DNA of 64,000 bases, from NCBI RefSeq assembly GCF_900178525.1, contig NZ_FXDJ01000006.1, positions 124,001-188,000 on the forward strand, written 5' to 3'. Each line of letters starts with the position of its first letter. Position 1 is the stretch's first letter. Positions 1-8,533 of the stretch are shown here, one piece after another. Origin of the DNA: Massilibacteroides vaginae (GTDB lineage: Bacteria > Bacteroidota > Bacteroidia > Bacteroidales > Tannerellaceae). Below the pieces are notes generated by a model. It ran no database searches. It worked only from the letters and a program-made list of their open reading frames with translations, and was not told the origin of the DNA. The position numbers were made by a program, and so were the translations under genes.

Positions 1-1
1 A

Positions 2-1855
2 ACTGAAATTACACCGACTGATCGCGCGGCCATGTTTCGGTTCACTTTTCCGGAATCAGATAAATCATACGTCGTAGTCGATGCTTTTGACCGAGGTTCA
101 TACATTAAAATTATTCCGGAAGAAAATAAAATCATAGGCTATACTACACGCAACAGCGGTGGAGTGCCCGAAAATTTCAAAAACTATTTCGTGATCACTT
201 TTGATAAATCATTTACATATCAAGCAACGGTGGGTGATCTGGAAATTCGAAAAAACGAATTGGAAGCATCCGAAGAGCATACCGGAGCTATCATCGGTTT
301 TCAAACCAAAAGGCATGAGGTTGTTCATGCGCGTGTAGCGTCTTCGTTTATAAGCTTCGAACAAGCGGAACTTAATTTAAAAGAACTCCGGAACGATTCT
401 TTTGATCAGATCGTAGATAAAGGAGAGGAAGTCTGGAATGAAACTTTAGGGCGCATTACCATTGAAGATGATAACATCGACAATTTGCGCACATTCTATT
501 CTTGTCTTTATCGCTCGGTACTTTTCCCGCGTAGTTTCTATGAAATCGACGCAAAAGGGCAAATCGTACATTATAGTCCATACAATGGTGAAGTTTTGCC
601 CGGATATATGTTTGCCGACACCGGTTTTTGGGACACCTTCCGCTGTCTGTTCCCGTTCTTAAATATGGTTTACCCTTCCATGAATGTGAAAATGCAGGAA
701 GGATTAGCCAATGCTTACAAAGAAAGCGGCTTCCTTCCCGAATGGTCAAGTCCGGGACATCGTAACACCATGGTAGGAAACAATTCAGCCTCCGTCGTGG
801 CAGACGCTTACCTGAAAGGTCTTCGGGGCTATGATGTCGAAACACTTTGGAAAGCATTAAAGAACGGAGCAAACAACGTACATCCTACAGTGGCAGCCTC
901 CGGACGTGCCGGTTACAACTACTACAATGAATATGGCTATATACCGAATGACACGGAAATCAGCCAAAACGTCGCGCGTACATTAGAATATGCTTACAAT
1001 GACTGGACAATCTACCAACTTGGAAAAGCCCTAAATAAACCGGCAACAGAGATCGATATCTATGCCAAAAGAGCGATGAACTACAAAAATCTGTTTGATC
1101 CGGAATATAAACTGATGAGAGGTAAAGGAAAAGACGGACGCTTTCACGGCAAATTCAGTCCGACGGATTGGAGTCGCGACTTTACCGAAGGTAATAGCTG
1201 GCATTATAGCTGGTCGGTTTTCCATGATCCACAAGGATTGATCGATCTGATGGGAGGATATACGATGTTTAACACCATGCTTGACTCCGTCTTTATTGTT
1301 CCCGGCATGGAGGGAATGAAAAGCCGGGGCATGATTCATGAAATGCGTGAAATGCAAGTGATGAATATGGGGCAATACGCGCATGGAAATCAGCCTATAC
1401 AACACATGATCTATTTATACAATTATTCCGGACAACCCTGGAAAAGCCAATATTGGCTTCGTGAGGTAATGGATAAACTTTACACCGACGGACCTGACGG
1501 TTATTGCGGTGATGAAGATAACGGACAGACATCCGCCTGGTATGTATTCTCCGCTTTGGGTTTCTATCCGGTTTGTCCGGGCACGGATCAATACATTATC
1601 GGTTCGCCGCTCTTTAAATCCGCCACTGTCAAATTAGAAAACGGAAAAGTCTTAAAAATTAATTCGAAGAACAACGACAAAGCCAACCGATACATATCAA
1701 CAATGAAACTCAACGGCAAGAACTACACAAAAAATTACATCACACATGCAGATATAATGAAAGGGGCGGTTATTTCTTTCGACATGTCTGCCGAACCAAA
1801 CAAAAAGCGTGGGGTTTCCGAAACCGATTTCCCCTACTCTTTCTCTAAAGAATAA
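2..1855 (+). CDS. GH92 family alpha-mannosidase-like glycosidase (5' end outside window)
   Basis: The reading frame is open from base 2, so the true start lies upstream and only the C-terminal ~618 residues are seen. GH92 enzymes are Ca2+-dependent exo-acting alpha-mannosidases, usually periplasmic or surface-bound, that trim N-glycans, mannans and related glycans. Family signatures seen (numbered from the Met at base 32) are DTFRCLFPF, GGYTMFNTMLDSVF and GDEDNGQTSAWYVFSALG, the last carrying the Asp residues of the general base. The position that is normally Glu in the GNEPSHH motif is Gln454 here (GNQPIQH). From memory, the same change occurs in a described GH92 enzyme that cleaves mannose-1-phospho-6-mannose, where a phosphate leaving group needs no acid. 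Family certain; specificity inferred. truA follows after 42 bp from its own promoter. Confidence 0.93.
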   Translation, partial: TEITPTDRAAMFRFTFPESDKSYVVVDAFDRGSYIKIIPEENKIIGYTTRNSGGVPENFKNYFVITFDKSFTYQATVGDLEIRKNELEASEEHTGAIIGFQTKRHEVVHARVASSFISFEQAELNLKELRNDSFDQIVDKGEEVWNETLGRITIEDDNIDNLRTFYSCLYRSVLFPRSFYEIDAKGQIVHYSPYNGEVLPGYMFADTGFWDTFRCLFPFLNMVYPSMNVKMQEGLANAYKESGFLPEWSSPGHRNTMVGNNSASVVADAYLKGLRGYDVETLWKALKNGANNVHPTVAASGRAGYNYYNEYGYIPNDTEISQNVARTLEYAYNDWTIYQLGKALNKPATEIDIYAKRAMNYKNLFDPEYKLMRGKGKDGRFHGKFSPTDWSRDFTEGNSWHYSWSVFHDPQGLIDLMGGYTMFNTMLDSVFIVPGMEGMKSRGMIHEMREMQVMNMGQYAHGNQPIQHMIYLYNYSGQPWKSQYWLREVMDKLYTDGPDGYCGDEDNGQTSAWYVFSALGFYPVCPGTDQYIIGSPLFKSATVKLENGKVLKINSKNNDKANRYISTMKLNGKNYTKNYITHADIMKGAVISFDMSAEPNKKRGVSETDFPYSFSKE

Positions 1856-1870
1856 AAGAGAAAAAATGCG

Positions 1871-1878
1871 TACCTTTG
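1871..1878 (+). promoter_or_regulatory. Bacteroidales -7 box for truA
   Basis: TACCTTTG is an exact match to the Bacteroidota -7 consensus TAnnTTTG. It lies 19 bp before the truA start, so the untranslated leader would be only about ten bases. No clear TTTG -33 box is visible at the usual distance. Confidence 0.6.
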
Positions 1879-1897
1879 CAGGCAGTTACAATATTCG

Positions 1898-2662
1898 TTG
1901 AATGTGAATCGCTATTTTATTTATTTAGGATATAACGGTAAGCCATTTTGTGGCTGGCAAGTACAACCAAACGGCATTACAGTACAGCAATGTATAGAAG
2001 AAGCATTAGCTACATTATTCCGTCAACCGGTTCCTATTGTAGGAGCCGGGCGCACGGATGCCGGCGTACATGCCCGGTCTATGGTGGCTCACTTCGATTG
2101 GTCGGAGCCGATAGCCGACCTCCCTTTTCTGGTTGAGAAACTAAACCGGTTACTGCCTAAAGAGGTTGCTATCTACCGCATCGTTCCTGTAACACCTGAT
2201 GCACATGCCCGCTTTGACGCGATTTCACGCACCTACCATTATTATATCACAACAAAAAAAGACCCGTTTAATTTCGATTTCTCGTATAAGCTTCATGGCA
2301 CAATAAACTATGCGGCAATGAATGAGGCATGCCATGTATTGTTTGAATACACCGACTTTACCAGTTTCAGCAAATTACACACCGATGTAAAAACAAACAA
2401 TTGCCGGATTATGCATGCCGAATGGACACAGGAAGAGAACATGTGGAGGTTTACTATACAAGCAGATCGTTTTCTGAGGAATATGGTACGTGCCATTGTC
2501 GGCACGTTGTTGGAGGTAGGTAGGGGTAAAATGACGATCAACGAATTTCGTAACGTTATCGAGGCAAAAGATAGAAACAAGGCCGGCACGTCTGTTCCGG
2601 GGCAGGCCTTATTTCTGGCAGAGGTCAGTTATCCAGAACAGTTGTTTAAGGTTGATAAATAA
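1898..2662 (+). CDS. truA: tRNA pseudouridine(38-40) synthase TruA
   Basis: Isomerises uridines 38-40 of the tRNA anticodon arm to pseudouridine in the cytoplasm. The 254-residue protein has the usual length. The catalytic aspartate is Asp54 in [11 protein letters not shown], and the later signatures [14 protein letters not shown] and [18 protein letters not shown] are typical of TruA. No ATG is available at the N-terminus; the start is read as TTG at 1898 (protein [14 protein letters not shown]), with a GTG two codons later as alternative. The DMT transporter gene starts 6 bp downstream, suggesting co-transcription. Confidence 0.96.
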   Translation: MNVNRYFIYLGYNGKPFCGWQVQPNGITVQQCIEEALATLFRQPVPIVGAGRTDAGVHARSMVAHFDWSEPIADLPFLVEKLNRLLPKEVAIYRIVPVTPDAHARFDAISRTYHYYITTKKDPFNFDFSYKLHGTINYAAMNEACHVLFEYTDFTSFSKLHTDVKTNNCRIMHAEWTQEENMWRFTIQADRFLRNMVRAIVGTLLEVGRGKMTINEFRNVIEAKDRNKAGTSVPGQALFLAEVSYPEQLFKVDK

Positions 2663-2668
2663 AAAAAT

Positions 2669-3565
2669 ATGTGGTTAAGTTTAGCGTTTGCTTCTGCCTT
2701 TCTTTTAGGCTGCTATGAAGTAAACAAAAAAGTTTCGTTGGCAAACAACGCGGTTATCCCCGTTTTATTCGTTAATACATTAGTAAGTAGTTTATTGTTT
2801 GTTCCTTTTATTCTGCTGTCGTATTGCACACCGGTATTAAACGATACGCTTTTTTATGTTCCCCGTGTTTCATTTTCAACCCACATGGCTGTATTGCTAA
2901 AAGCCGTTATTGTCCTTTCATCCTGGATATTCGGTTATTTCGCAGTCAAACATCTGCCGTTAACGATCACGGGACCGATCAAAGCTACACAACCTGTAAT
3001 TACCCTGCTGGGAGCCATGCTTATTTTCGGAGAACGACTGAACCTTTTTCAGTGGGTTGGGGTACTTTTATCAATAGCCTCTTTTTATCTCCTCTCCACA
3101 GCCGGAAAAAAAGAAGGAATACGTTTCACCAACAACAAATGGATTCTATTCACCATTTTATCCATCATCATGGGGGCTATTAGCGGTTTGTATGACAAAC
3201 ACCTGATGAAAAGCTTAGATGTAATGACCGTACAAGTCTGGTTTAACGTTTATCAGTTCATTATCATGACATTCATCCTGATCTTCCTTTGGTATCCACG
3301 CCGCAAAAACAGCACGCCCTTTACATGGCATTGGAATATCATTTTCATATCCGTATTTCTGGTGTTGGCAGACTGGATCTATTTCTATGCACTGAGCGAT
3401 CCGGATTCTCTGATTTCAGTAGTAGCCATGATCAGGCGTAGCAATGTGCTGGTAACCTTCTTTGCCGGAGCTTTGTTTTTCCATGAAAAGAATCTGAAAA
3501 GTAAAGCCTTCGATCTTTTCCTTGTCTTCCTCGGGATGATATTCCTTTATATCGGCTCAAGATAA
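2669..3565 (+). CDS. DMT/EamA-family inner-membrane transporter
   Basis: 298 residues, almost entirely hydrophobic, with about ten predicted membrane segments arranged as two five-helix halves as in EamA/RhaT-type permeases. A conserved-looking stretch LPLTITGPIKATQPVITLLGA closes the first half, and the second half begins after residue ~155. It probably moves a small metabolite across the inner membrane, but the substrate cannot be read from sequence. It starts 6 bp after the truA stop, so the two likely share a transcript; this need not imply a functional link. Confidence 0.85.
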   Translation: MWLSLAFASAFLLGCYEVNKKVSLANNAVIPVLFVNTLVSSLLFVPFILLSYCTPVLNDTLFYVPRVSFSTHMAVLLKAVIVLSSWIFGYFAVKHLPLTITGPIKATQPVITLLGAMLIFGERLNLFQWVGVLLSIASFYLLSTAGKKEGIRFTNNKWILFTILSIIMGAISGLYDKHLMKSLDVMTVQVWFNVYQFIIMTFILIFLWYPRRKNSTPFTWHWNIIFISVFLVLADWIYFYALSDPDSLISVVAMIRRSNVLVTFFAGALFFHEKNLKSKAFDLFLVFLGMIFLYIGSR

Positions 3566-3775
3566 AGGTTATACTATTCCATTAAAAATCGCAAAGTATT
3601 ATTTAAAACATTTGAAATTCAGACACAACGTCAAGATGTTGTTTTGTATACAAATAAGGATTATAATCCGTTTCACATAAAAACAGGACCACATAGAGTA
3701 TACTTTTATGATATAAAATCAAATATTACAAGGACCATATCTACAGAATATTACTTACATATTAAAAATATATCT

Positions 3776-3783
3776 TACCTTTA
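3776..3783 (+). promoter_or_regulatory. Putative -7 box upstream of the cobalamin riboswitch
   Basis: TACCTTTA fits TAnnTTTG with one change at the last base and sits just ahead of the first conserved riboswitch elements, as expected for the promoter of the B12 locus. No strong -33 box was identified. The preceding intergenic stretch (3566-3775) shows nothing else recognisable. Confidence 0.45.
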
Positions 3784-3790
3784 TCCCGGC

Positions 3791-3972
3791 ATTGGTTTGG
3801 ATATATACTTCTATATATCTGATTAATAGGGAATCAGGTGCAAATCCTGAACAGACCCGCTACTGTAAGTCCTATGCAACGTTTTGGCAACACTATCGCC
3901 ACTGTCCGTCAACCGACGGATGGGAAGGCAGTTCAAAACGGGGACAAGTCAGGAGACCTACCGATGTTCTAT
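3791..3972 (+). promoter_or_regulatory. Cobalamin (B12) riboswitch
   Basis: All conserved blocks of the cobalamin aptamer are present in order: GGTGCAAATCC then CAGACCCGCTACTGT (3838-3867), GCCACTG (~3898), GGGAAGGC (~3923) and AAGTCAGGAGACCTACC (~3946-3962). Binding of adenosyl- or related cobalamin normally shuts off downstream genes. It precedes a BtuB-like receptor by about 115 bp, which is the expected context and makes the whole 4087-13617 gene set a likely B12-repressed unit. Confidence 0.95.
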
Positions 3973-4028
3973 AATTTTAAAGCTTTCGAGGAATAGAGCT
4001 TTGAGACCAAATGCAATCGGCATAATTT

Positions 4029-4086
4029 CATTTGATTTCAGTTTGTCCACGAGGAAGCTATTTGGTAATTAATCAAATGGTTTTTT
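4029..4086 (+). terminator. Terminator-like hairpin in the riboswitch expression platform
   Basis: A 9-bp inverted repeat pairs 4029-4037 (CATTTGATT) with 4071-4079 (AATCAAATG), followed at once by GTTTTTT that runs directly into the ATG of the BtuB-like gene. This could act as a riboswitch-controlled terminator, or it could hide the ribosome-binding region. The stem is A/T-rich and the 33-base loop is long, so it is weak on its own. Confidence 0.4.
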
Positions 4087-6138
4087 ATGTTTTCCAATAA
4101 ACGTCACTGTTTAGGGGTAAGGGGATTTATATTCTCCATAGTAGTAGGAATGTCTTTGCAATTTTCATTAATTGCTCAGAACCAAACAGACAGTATCGCA
4201 AAGACTCTCTTGTTAGATGAAGTTGTAGTTACGGCCAAACAGCACAGCGAAATCATCCCTGCCCAGAAACTATCAGGCAAAGAGCTCGAAGTGCTCAACT
4301 CCTTCTCCGTAGCTGATGCTATTCGCTACTTCTCGGGCGTACAACTCAAAGATTTTGGCGGAGTAGGCGGACTAAAAACAATCAACATCCGTAGTATGGG
4401 AACTAATCAAGTCGGTGTCTTCTATAATGGTATTCAACTGGGGAATGCCCAGAACGGACAAGTCGATTTAGGCAAGTTCTCGATGGATAATATTGAGGAG
4501 ATTGCCCTTTACAATGGACAGAAAAGCAAGATATTCCAATCCGCCCGCGACTTTAGTTCTGCCAGCAGCATTTATATAACGCCTCGCAAACCAAGTTTCG
4601 GGGGAGATAAGAATACAAACATAAAAGCTAATCTCAAGTTCGGCTCTTTCGATTTGATTAATCCCTCTATGCTGGTCGAATATAAGATAAGCGATAATGT
4701 AAGTATGTCGCTCAACGGGGAATGGATTAATTCCAGCGGGAAATATAAAGTCCACTACAAACGGGTCTTCCCCAATACAAACACTGTTGCTTATGACACA
4801 GTTGCCACTCGACAAAACAGTGATATAAATGCCTCTCGAATCGAAACATCTCTTTATGGTGTATTCTCTAAAGGTTCATGGAATATTCATGCCTACAATT
4901 ACAGTTCAGACAGAGGGGTCCCAGGTGCAGTCATTAATAATGTATGGCGGCGTGGCGAACGTATGGGCGACGTAAATTCTTTCATACAAGGCAATATGAA
5001 GATGAATATAAGTAGCCGTTGGAATACATTGCTGAATGTGAAATATGCCAGCGACTATACCCATTTCGAAAACTTCGACTATTCTCTCTATCCCACTAAC
5101 AACAAGTTCCGGCAGAAAGAATTCTATATCGCCACCGCCAATCTTTTCCCGATAACCAAATGGTGGGATGTTTCATTTTCCTATGACTTCCAATGGAATA
5201 CATTGGATGCCGACTTTCAGCGAATGGATGATTACGATGTCTTTGCCTACCCGACACGCTATTCTCATTGGTTATCTTTGGCAACATCATTTGACTTTAA
5301 TCGCCTGAAAGTACAAGCAAGTATATTGGGCACATTTGTTCATGAGTCAGTGAAAAAATATATTGCTCCGGAAGATAAACATGTTCTCGCTCCTGCTGTT
5401 TTCGCATCTTACAAACTGCTTCCGAAAGAAGATTTACGGCTTAATGCCTTCTATAAAAAGATTTTCCGTACAGCCACATTCAATGAAATGTACTATGTGG
5501 AAATGATAAGCTCCGACATCAAGCCTGAATATGCCACACAGTATAACGTCGGACTGAAATATACCAAACAACTGAAACACTTTTTCTTCAAAAGCATAGA
5601 AGCGCAAGTCGATGCCTATTACAACCAAGTAGAAGATAAAATCATCTGCACACCCAAAAGCCCCATGTTCAAATGGACTACCTATAATCTCGGCTTAGTC
5701 AAGATAAAGGGATTAGATGCATCCGTAGGTAATCTCTTCCAGATAGATAAGGTTTTCCTGCAAACCAAACTGCAATATACATATCAGAAAGCGCAAGACT
5801 TTACCGACCCAACCGATACCTTTTATGCCAATCAAATTCCTTACATCCCGTGCCACAGCGGAACCGCAATAGCCTCGGCTATGTACAAAACGTGGACATT
5901 GAACTACAGTTTTATCTACACAGGCGAACGTTATAGCCAATCGGATAATATCATCTACAATCACGTTCAGCCTTGGTACACACACGACATTTCTCTCGTA
6001 AAATCATTCAAAATAAACAATATGAACTTCAAAGCTACAGCAGAAGTAAACAACCTGCTGAATCAGGACTATGAAGTTATTTTCAACTATCCAATGCCAA
6101 AGCGAAATTACAGAATATCCTTAGTCGTAGAATTATGA
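4087..6138 (+). CDS. btuB: BtuB-like TonB-dependent outer-membrane cobalamin receptor
   Basis: Imports corrinoids across the outer membrane using TonB energy. The 683-residue protein has an N-terminal signal sequence (about residues 1-30), a TonB-box-like stretch DEVVVTAK, a plug domain (FSVADAIRYFSGVQLKDFGGVGGLKTINIRSMG split over about residues 75-110) and a long beta-barrel ending in a transmembrane strand (RNYRISLVVEL). It lacks the CarboxypepD-like N-terminal extension of SusC proteins, which fits a BtuB-type receptor. It lies directly after a cobalamin riboswitch and overlaps the BtuG-like gene by 4 bp (ATGA), so the two are translationally coupled. Cobalamin as ligand is inferred from this context. 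Confidence 0.92.
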   Translation: MFSNKRHCLGVRGFIFSIVVGMSLQFSLIAQNQTDSIAKTLLLDEVVVTAKQHSEIIPAQKLSGKELEVLNSFSVADAIRYFSGVQLKDFGGVGGLKTINIRSMGTNQVGVFYNGIQLGNAQNGQVDLGKFSMDNIEEIALYNGQKSKIFQSARDFSSASSIYITPRKPSFGGDKNTNIKANLKFGSFDLINPSMLVEYKISDNVSMSLNGEWINSSGKYKVHYKRVFPNTNTVAYDTVATRQNSDINASRIETSLYGVFSKGSWNIHAYNYSSDRGVPGAVINNVWRRGERMGDVNSFIQGNMKMNISSRWNTLLNVKYASDYTHFENFDYSLYPTNNKFRQKEFYIATANLFPITKWWDVSFSYDFQWNTLDADFQRMDDYDVFAYPTRYSHWLSLATSFDFNRLKVQASILGTFVHESVKKYIAPEDKHVLAPAVFASYKLLPKEDLRLNAFYKKIFRTATFNEMYYVEMISSDIKPEYATQYNVGLKYTKQLKHFFFKSIEAQVDAYYNQVEDKIICTPKSPMFKWTTYNLGLVKIKGLDASVGNLFQIDKVFLQTKLQYTYQKAQDFTDPTDTFYANQIPYIPCHSGTAIASAMYKTWTLNYSFIYTGERYSQSDNIIYNHVQPWYTHDISLVKSFKINNMNFKATAEVNNLLNQDYEVIFNYPMPKRNYRISLVVEL

Positions 6139-7307
6139 AGAACATAAGATTACATATCATTCTACTCTTAGGGATATTATTATTCTCTTGTCGTGAAGAT
6201 GAACATATTGTTGTGAGCGAGTTTCAAGTCATCCCTGAAGAAATCAATTACGACTCGGAGGTTATGGGGATGTACCTGGTAAATGAGGGTAATATGGGAA
6301 GCAACAAATGCACGATGGATTACCTCGACTTTACAACTTCCGTTTACCTGCGGAATATTTATGCCGAACGAAATCCTGCGGTTGTAAAAGAACTCGGTGA
6401 TGTAGGCAATGATATTCAGGTATATGAAGATAAACTTTATATCGTGGTAAACTGCTCTCATAAAGTGGAGGTCTTGGATGCTTACACAGGAGTCCGTATC
6501 AAACAGATAGATATTCCGAATTGTCGATACGTGCGCTTCTACCGCGGCTATGCATACGTAAGCTCCTTTGTTTCAGGAGTTCTTATCGACCCAAATGCAC
6601 CTCTGGGAGCTGTCTATAAGATAAATACCAACACATTGGAAATCGTCAATAAAATAACGGTCGGTTATCAACCTGAAGAGATGGAAGTGTTGGGCGAATA
6701 CCTCTATGTCGCTAACTCTGGCGGATACCGCGTTCCATATTATGACAATACAGTATCCGTAGTGGAATTGGAAGGCTTCAAACAGGTTAGAAAGGTTAAC
6801 GTCGGACTAAACCTGCATCGCATCCGTGCCGATAAATACGGAAAACTTTGGGTCAGTTCACGGGGTAATTACAACGATATTTATTCTCCTTACGGAAGCG
6901 TTCCTTCCAATCTGTATGTACTCGAAAAAAAAGTCGGGTATAATGATATGGTCGTTACAGATACGATTAATATCCCTTGCTCTAATATGGCAATTCATGG
7001 CGATTCCCTTTATCTCTATAGCCATGATTATGATAATCTAACGGGCGAGAGCGCTTTGACTTATGCCATTGTAAATATACAAACCAAAGAAGTAGTCAGC
7101 AAGAACTTTATTACAGATGGCACAGAGAAAGAAATCAAGATGCCCTACGGTATAAACGTCCACCCTGAAATAGGAGACATCTATGTGACAGATGCCAAGA
7201 ACTATGTTTCTACAGGTACTCTTTCCTGCTATAACAAGGAAGGCAAACGTAAATGGCGAGTCAGCACAGGAGATATTCCTGCTCATATGGTATTCCTATA
7301 TAAATAA
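6135..7307 (+). CDS. btuG: BtuG-like surface lipoprotein (YncE/DUF5074-type beta-propeller)
   Basis: Bacteroides BtuG is a surface-exposed seven-bladed propeller lipoprotein that binds B12 with very high affinity and hands it to BtuB. This 390-residue protein has a lipoprotein signal with the lipobox Cys at residue 19 (LLFSC) and repeated propeller strands such as NDIQVYEDKLYIVVNCSHKV and PEEMEVLGEYLYVANSGG. It starts inside the stop of the BtuB-like gene, the same pairing as in Bacteroides btuB/btuG loci. Assignment rests on that context plus fold; ligand binding is not proven by sequence. Confidence 0.82.
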   Translation: MKNIRLHIILLLGILLFSCREDEHIVVSEFQVIPEEINYDSEVMGMYLVNEGNMGSNKCTMDYLDFTTSVYLRNIYAERNPAVVKELGDVGNDIQVYEDKLYIVVNCSHKVEVLDAYTGVRIKQIDIPNCRYVRFYRGYAYVSSFVSGVLIDPNAPLGAVYKINTNTLEIVNKITVGYQPEEMEVLGEYLYVANSGGYRVPYYDNTVSVVELEGFKQVRKVNVGLNLHRIRADKYGKLWVSSRGNYNDIYSPYGSVPSNLYVLEKKVGYNDMVVTDTINIPCSNMAIHGDSLYLYSHDYDNLTGESALTYAIVNIQTKEVVSKNFITDGTEKEIKMPYGINVHPEIGDIYVTDAKNYVSTGTLSCYNKEGKRKWRVSTGDIPAHMVFLYK

Positions 7308-7315
7308 GAAAAAAC

Positions 7316-8515
7316 ATGAAAAAAGCATATAGACTACTAATTCTATTCGGTTCAATCCTTCTCTTTTGGGGATGCGAACATGATACTCCTATTGTCAGTT
7401 TAGGCATAGATGATACTTACTATCTGTCGAGAATGCAAGCACACCGTTTTACTCCCGGCTTTACGGGAGAAGCATACCGTTGGAGTATGCTATTAACCGA
7501 TGGACGAGACTCTTTACTTTCGGAAGAGCGCGACTATACCTTTGTCCGGAAAGACGAAGGTACTTACAACCTGCGTTTCGAGATTATCGACCCGCACAAT
7601 CCTTATACGCATAACTTTCAGGTAGAAGTATTGCACGAAGTGGTGGAATATAGCGCTTTTATCTCTCGCGTACTCGAATACAAGCCCGCCCCCGGACAGT
7701 TCGTCAACGAAATGCCTTTATACGAAAATGGCGATACGGAAGAAATCATGCGTAAAAAAGCAGAGGAGAACATCTCGGGTAAGAACGATGTGATGATTAC
7801 TCTCGGCGGTTTCGGTGGCTATGTAACGTTCGGTTTCGACCATACAGTTATGAATGTAACAGGGGAAAAAGATTTCTCCATATTGGGAAATGCCTTCTAC
7901 TCCTTAGTAGAAGTCGATAATCCGGGTGGAAGCTGTGAGCCGGGCATCGTCATGGTAGCCTTCGATAAGAATCGGAACGGAATACCCGATGACGATGAAT
8001 GGTTTGAACTGGCAGGGAGCGAATATTACAAGCCCGAAACAATAAAGAACTATAAAATAACCTATTCTCGACCTGATACCAATAAAGAACCTGTTCCTGA
8101 TGAGACAGGAAACATTACCGACCAGACTTATATCGGTTGGGTGGATAATCTGGGAACAACAGGTTATATTCCAAAAAACAGGTTCCATACGCAAGAATAC
8201 TATCCTAAATGGATAAACTCAGACCAACTAAACTTCAAAGGTACTCGCCTAAAGGATAATGCTGAAGATATCAGTGGAATGGGAACTTATTGGGTACAAT
8301 ATGCTTACGATTGGGGATATGTAGATAACCATCCGAACGACTCCACATCTCTCGTTAGTTTTGATATAGGCTGGGCGGTCGATAGCAACGGGAATCCAGT
8401 TCACCTGCCGGGAGTTGATTTTATCCGGGTATATACTGCCGTCAATCAGGTTTGCGGCTGGATAGGAGAAACTTCTACCGAGATAATAAGGGCGCAAGAT
8501 TTACATATAAAATAA
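7316..8515 (+). CDS. Surface lipoprotein of the B12 locus (PKD-like cell surface protein)
   Basis: 399 residues with a lipoprotein signal peptide and lipobox Cys20 (FWGC). An N-terminal Ig/PKD-like part (residues ~25-115) is followed by a larger domain with motifs such as GKNDVMITLGGFGGYVTFGF, DHTVMNV and SCEPGIVMVAFDKNRNGIPDDDEW, the last resembling a Ca2+-binding loop. It lies 8 bp after the BtuG-like gene under the same riboswitch. Proteins of this kind accompany btuB/btuG loci in Bacteroidales and may be an accessory corrinoid-binding or scaffold protein (compare BtuH in function only). Exact role unknown. Confidence 0.6.
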   Translation: MKKAYRLLILFGSILLFWGCEHDTPIVSLGIDDTYYLSRMQAHRFTPGFTGEAYRWSMLLTDGRDSLLSEERDYTFVRKDEGTYNLRFEIIDPHNPYTHNFQVEVLHEVVEYSAFISRVLEYKPAPGQFVNEMPLYENGDTEEIMRKKAEENISGKNDVMITLGGFGGYVTFGFDHTVMNVTGEKDFSILGNAFYSLVEVDNPGGSCEPGIVMVAFDKNRNGIPDDDEWFELAGSEYYKPETIKNYKITYSRPDTNKEPVPDETGNITDQTYIGWVDNLGTTGYIPKNRFHTQEYYPKWINSDQLNFKGTRLKDNAEDISGMGTYWVQYAYDWGYVDNHPNDSTSLVSFDIGWAVDSNGNPVHLPGVDFIRVYTAVNQVCGWIGETSTEIIRAQDLHIK

Positions 8516-8533
8516 CAACTAATTATTATACAC

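Noticed and set aside
3644-4072. Short plus-strand open frames ahead of the BtuB-like gene
   Set aside because: They lie across the promoter region and cobalamin riboswitch; the conserved RNA elements explain the sequence.
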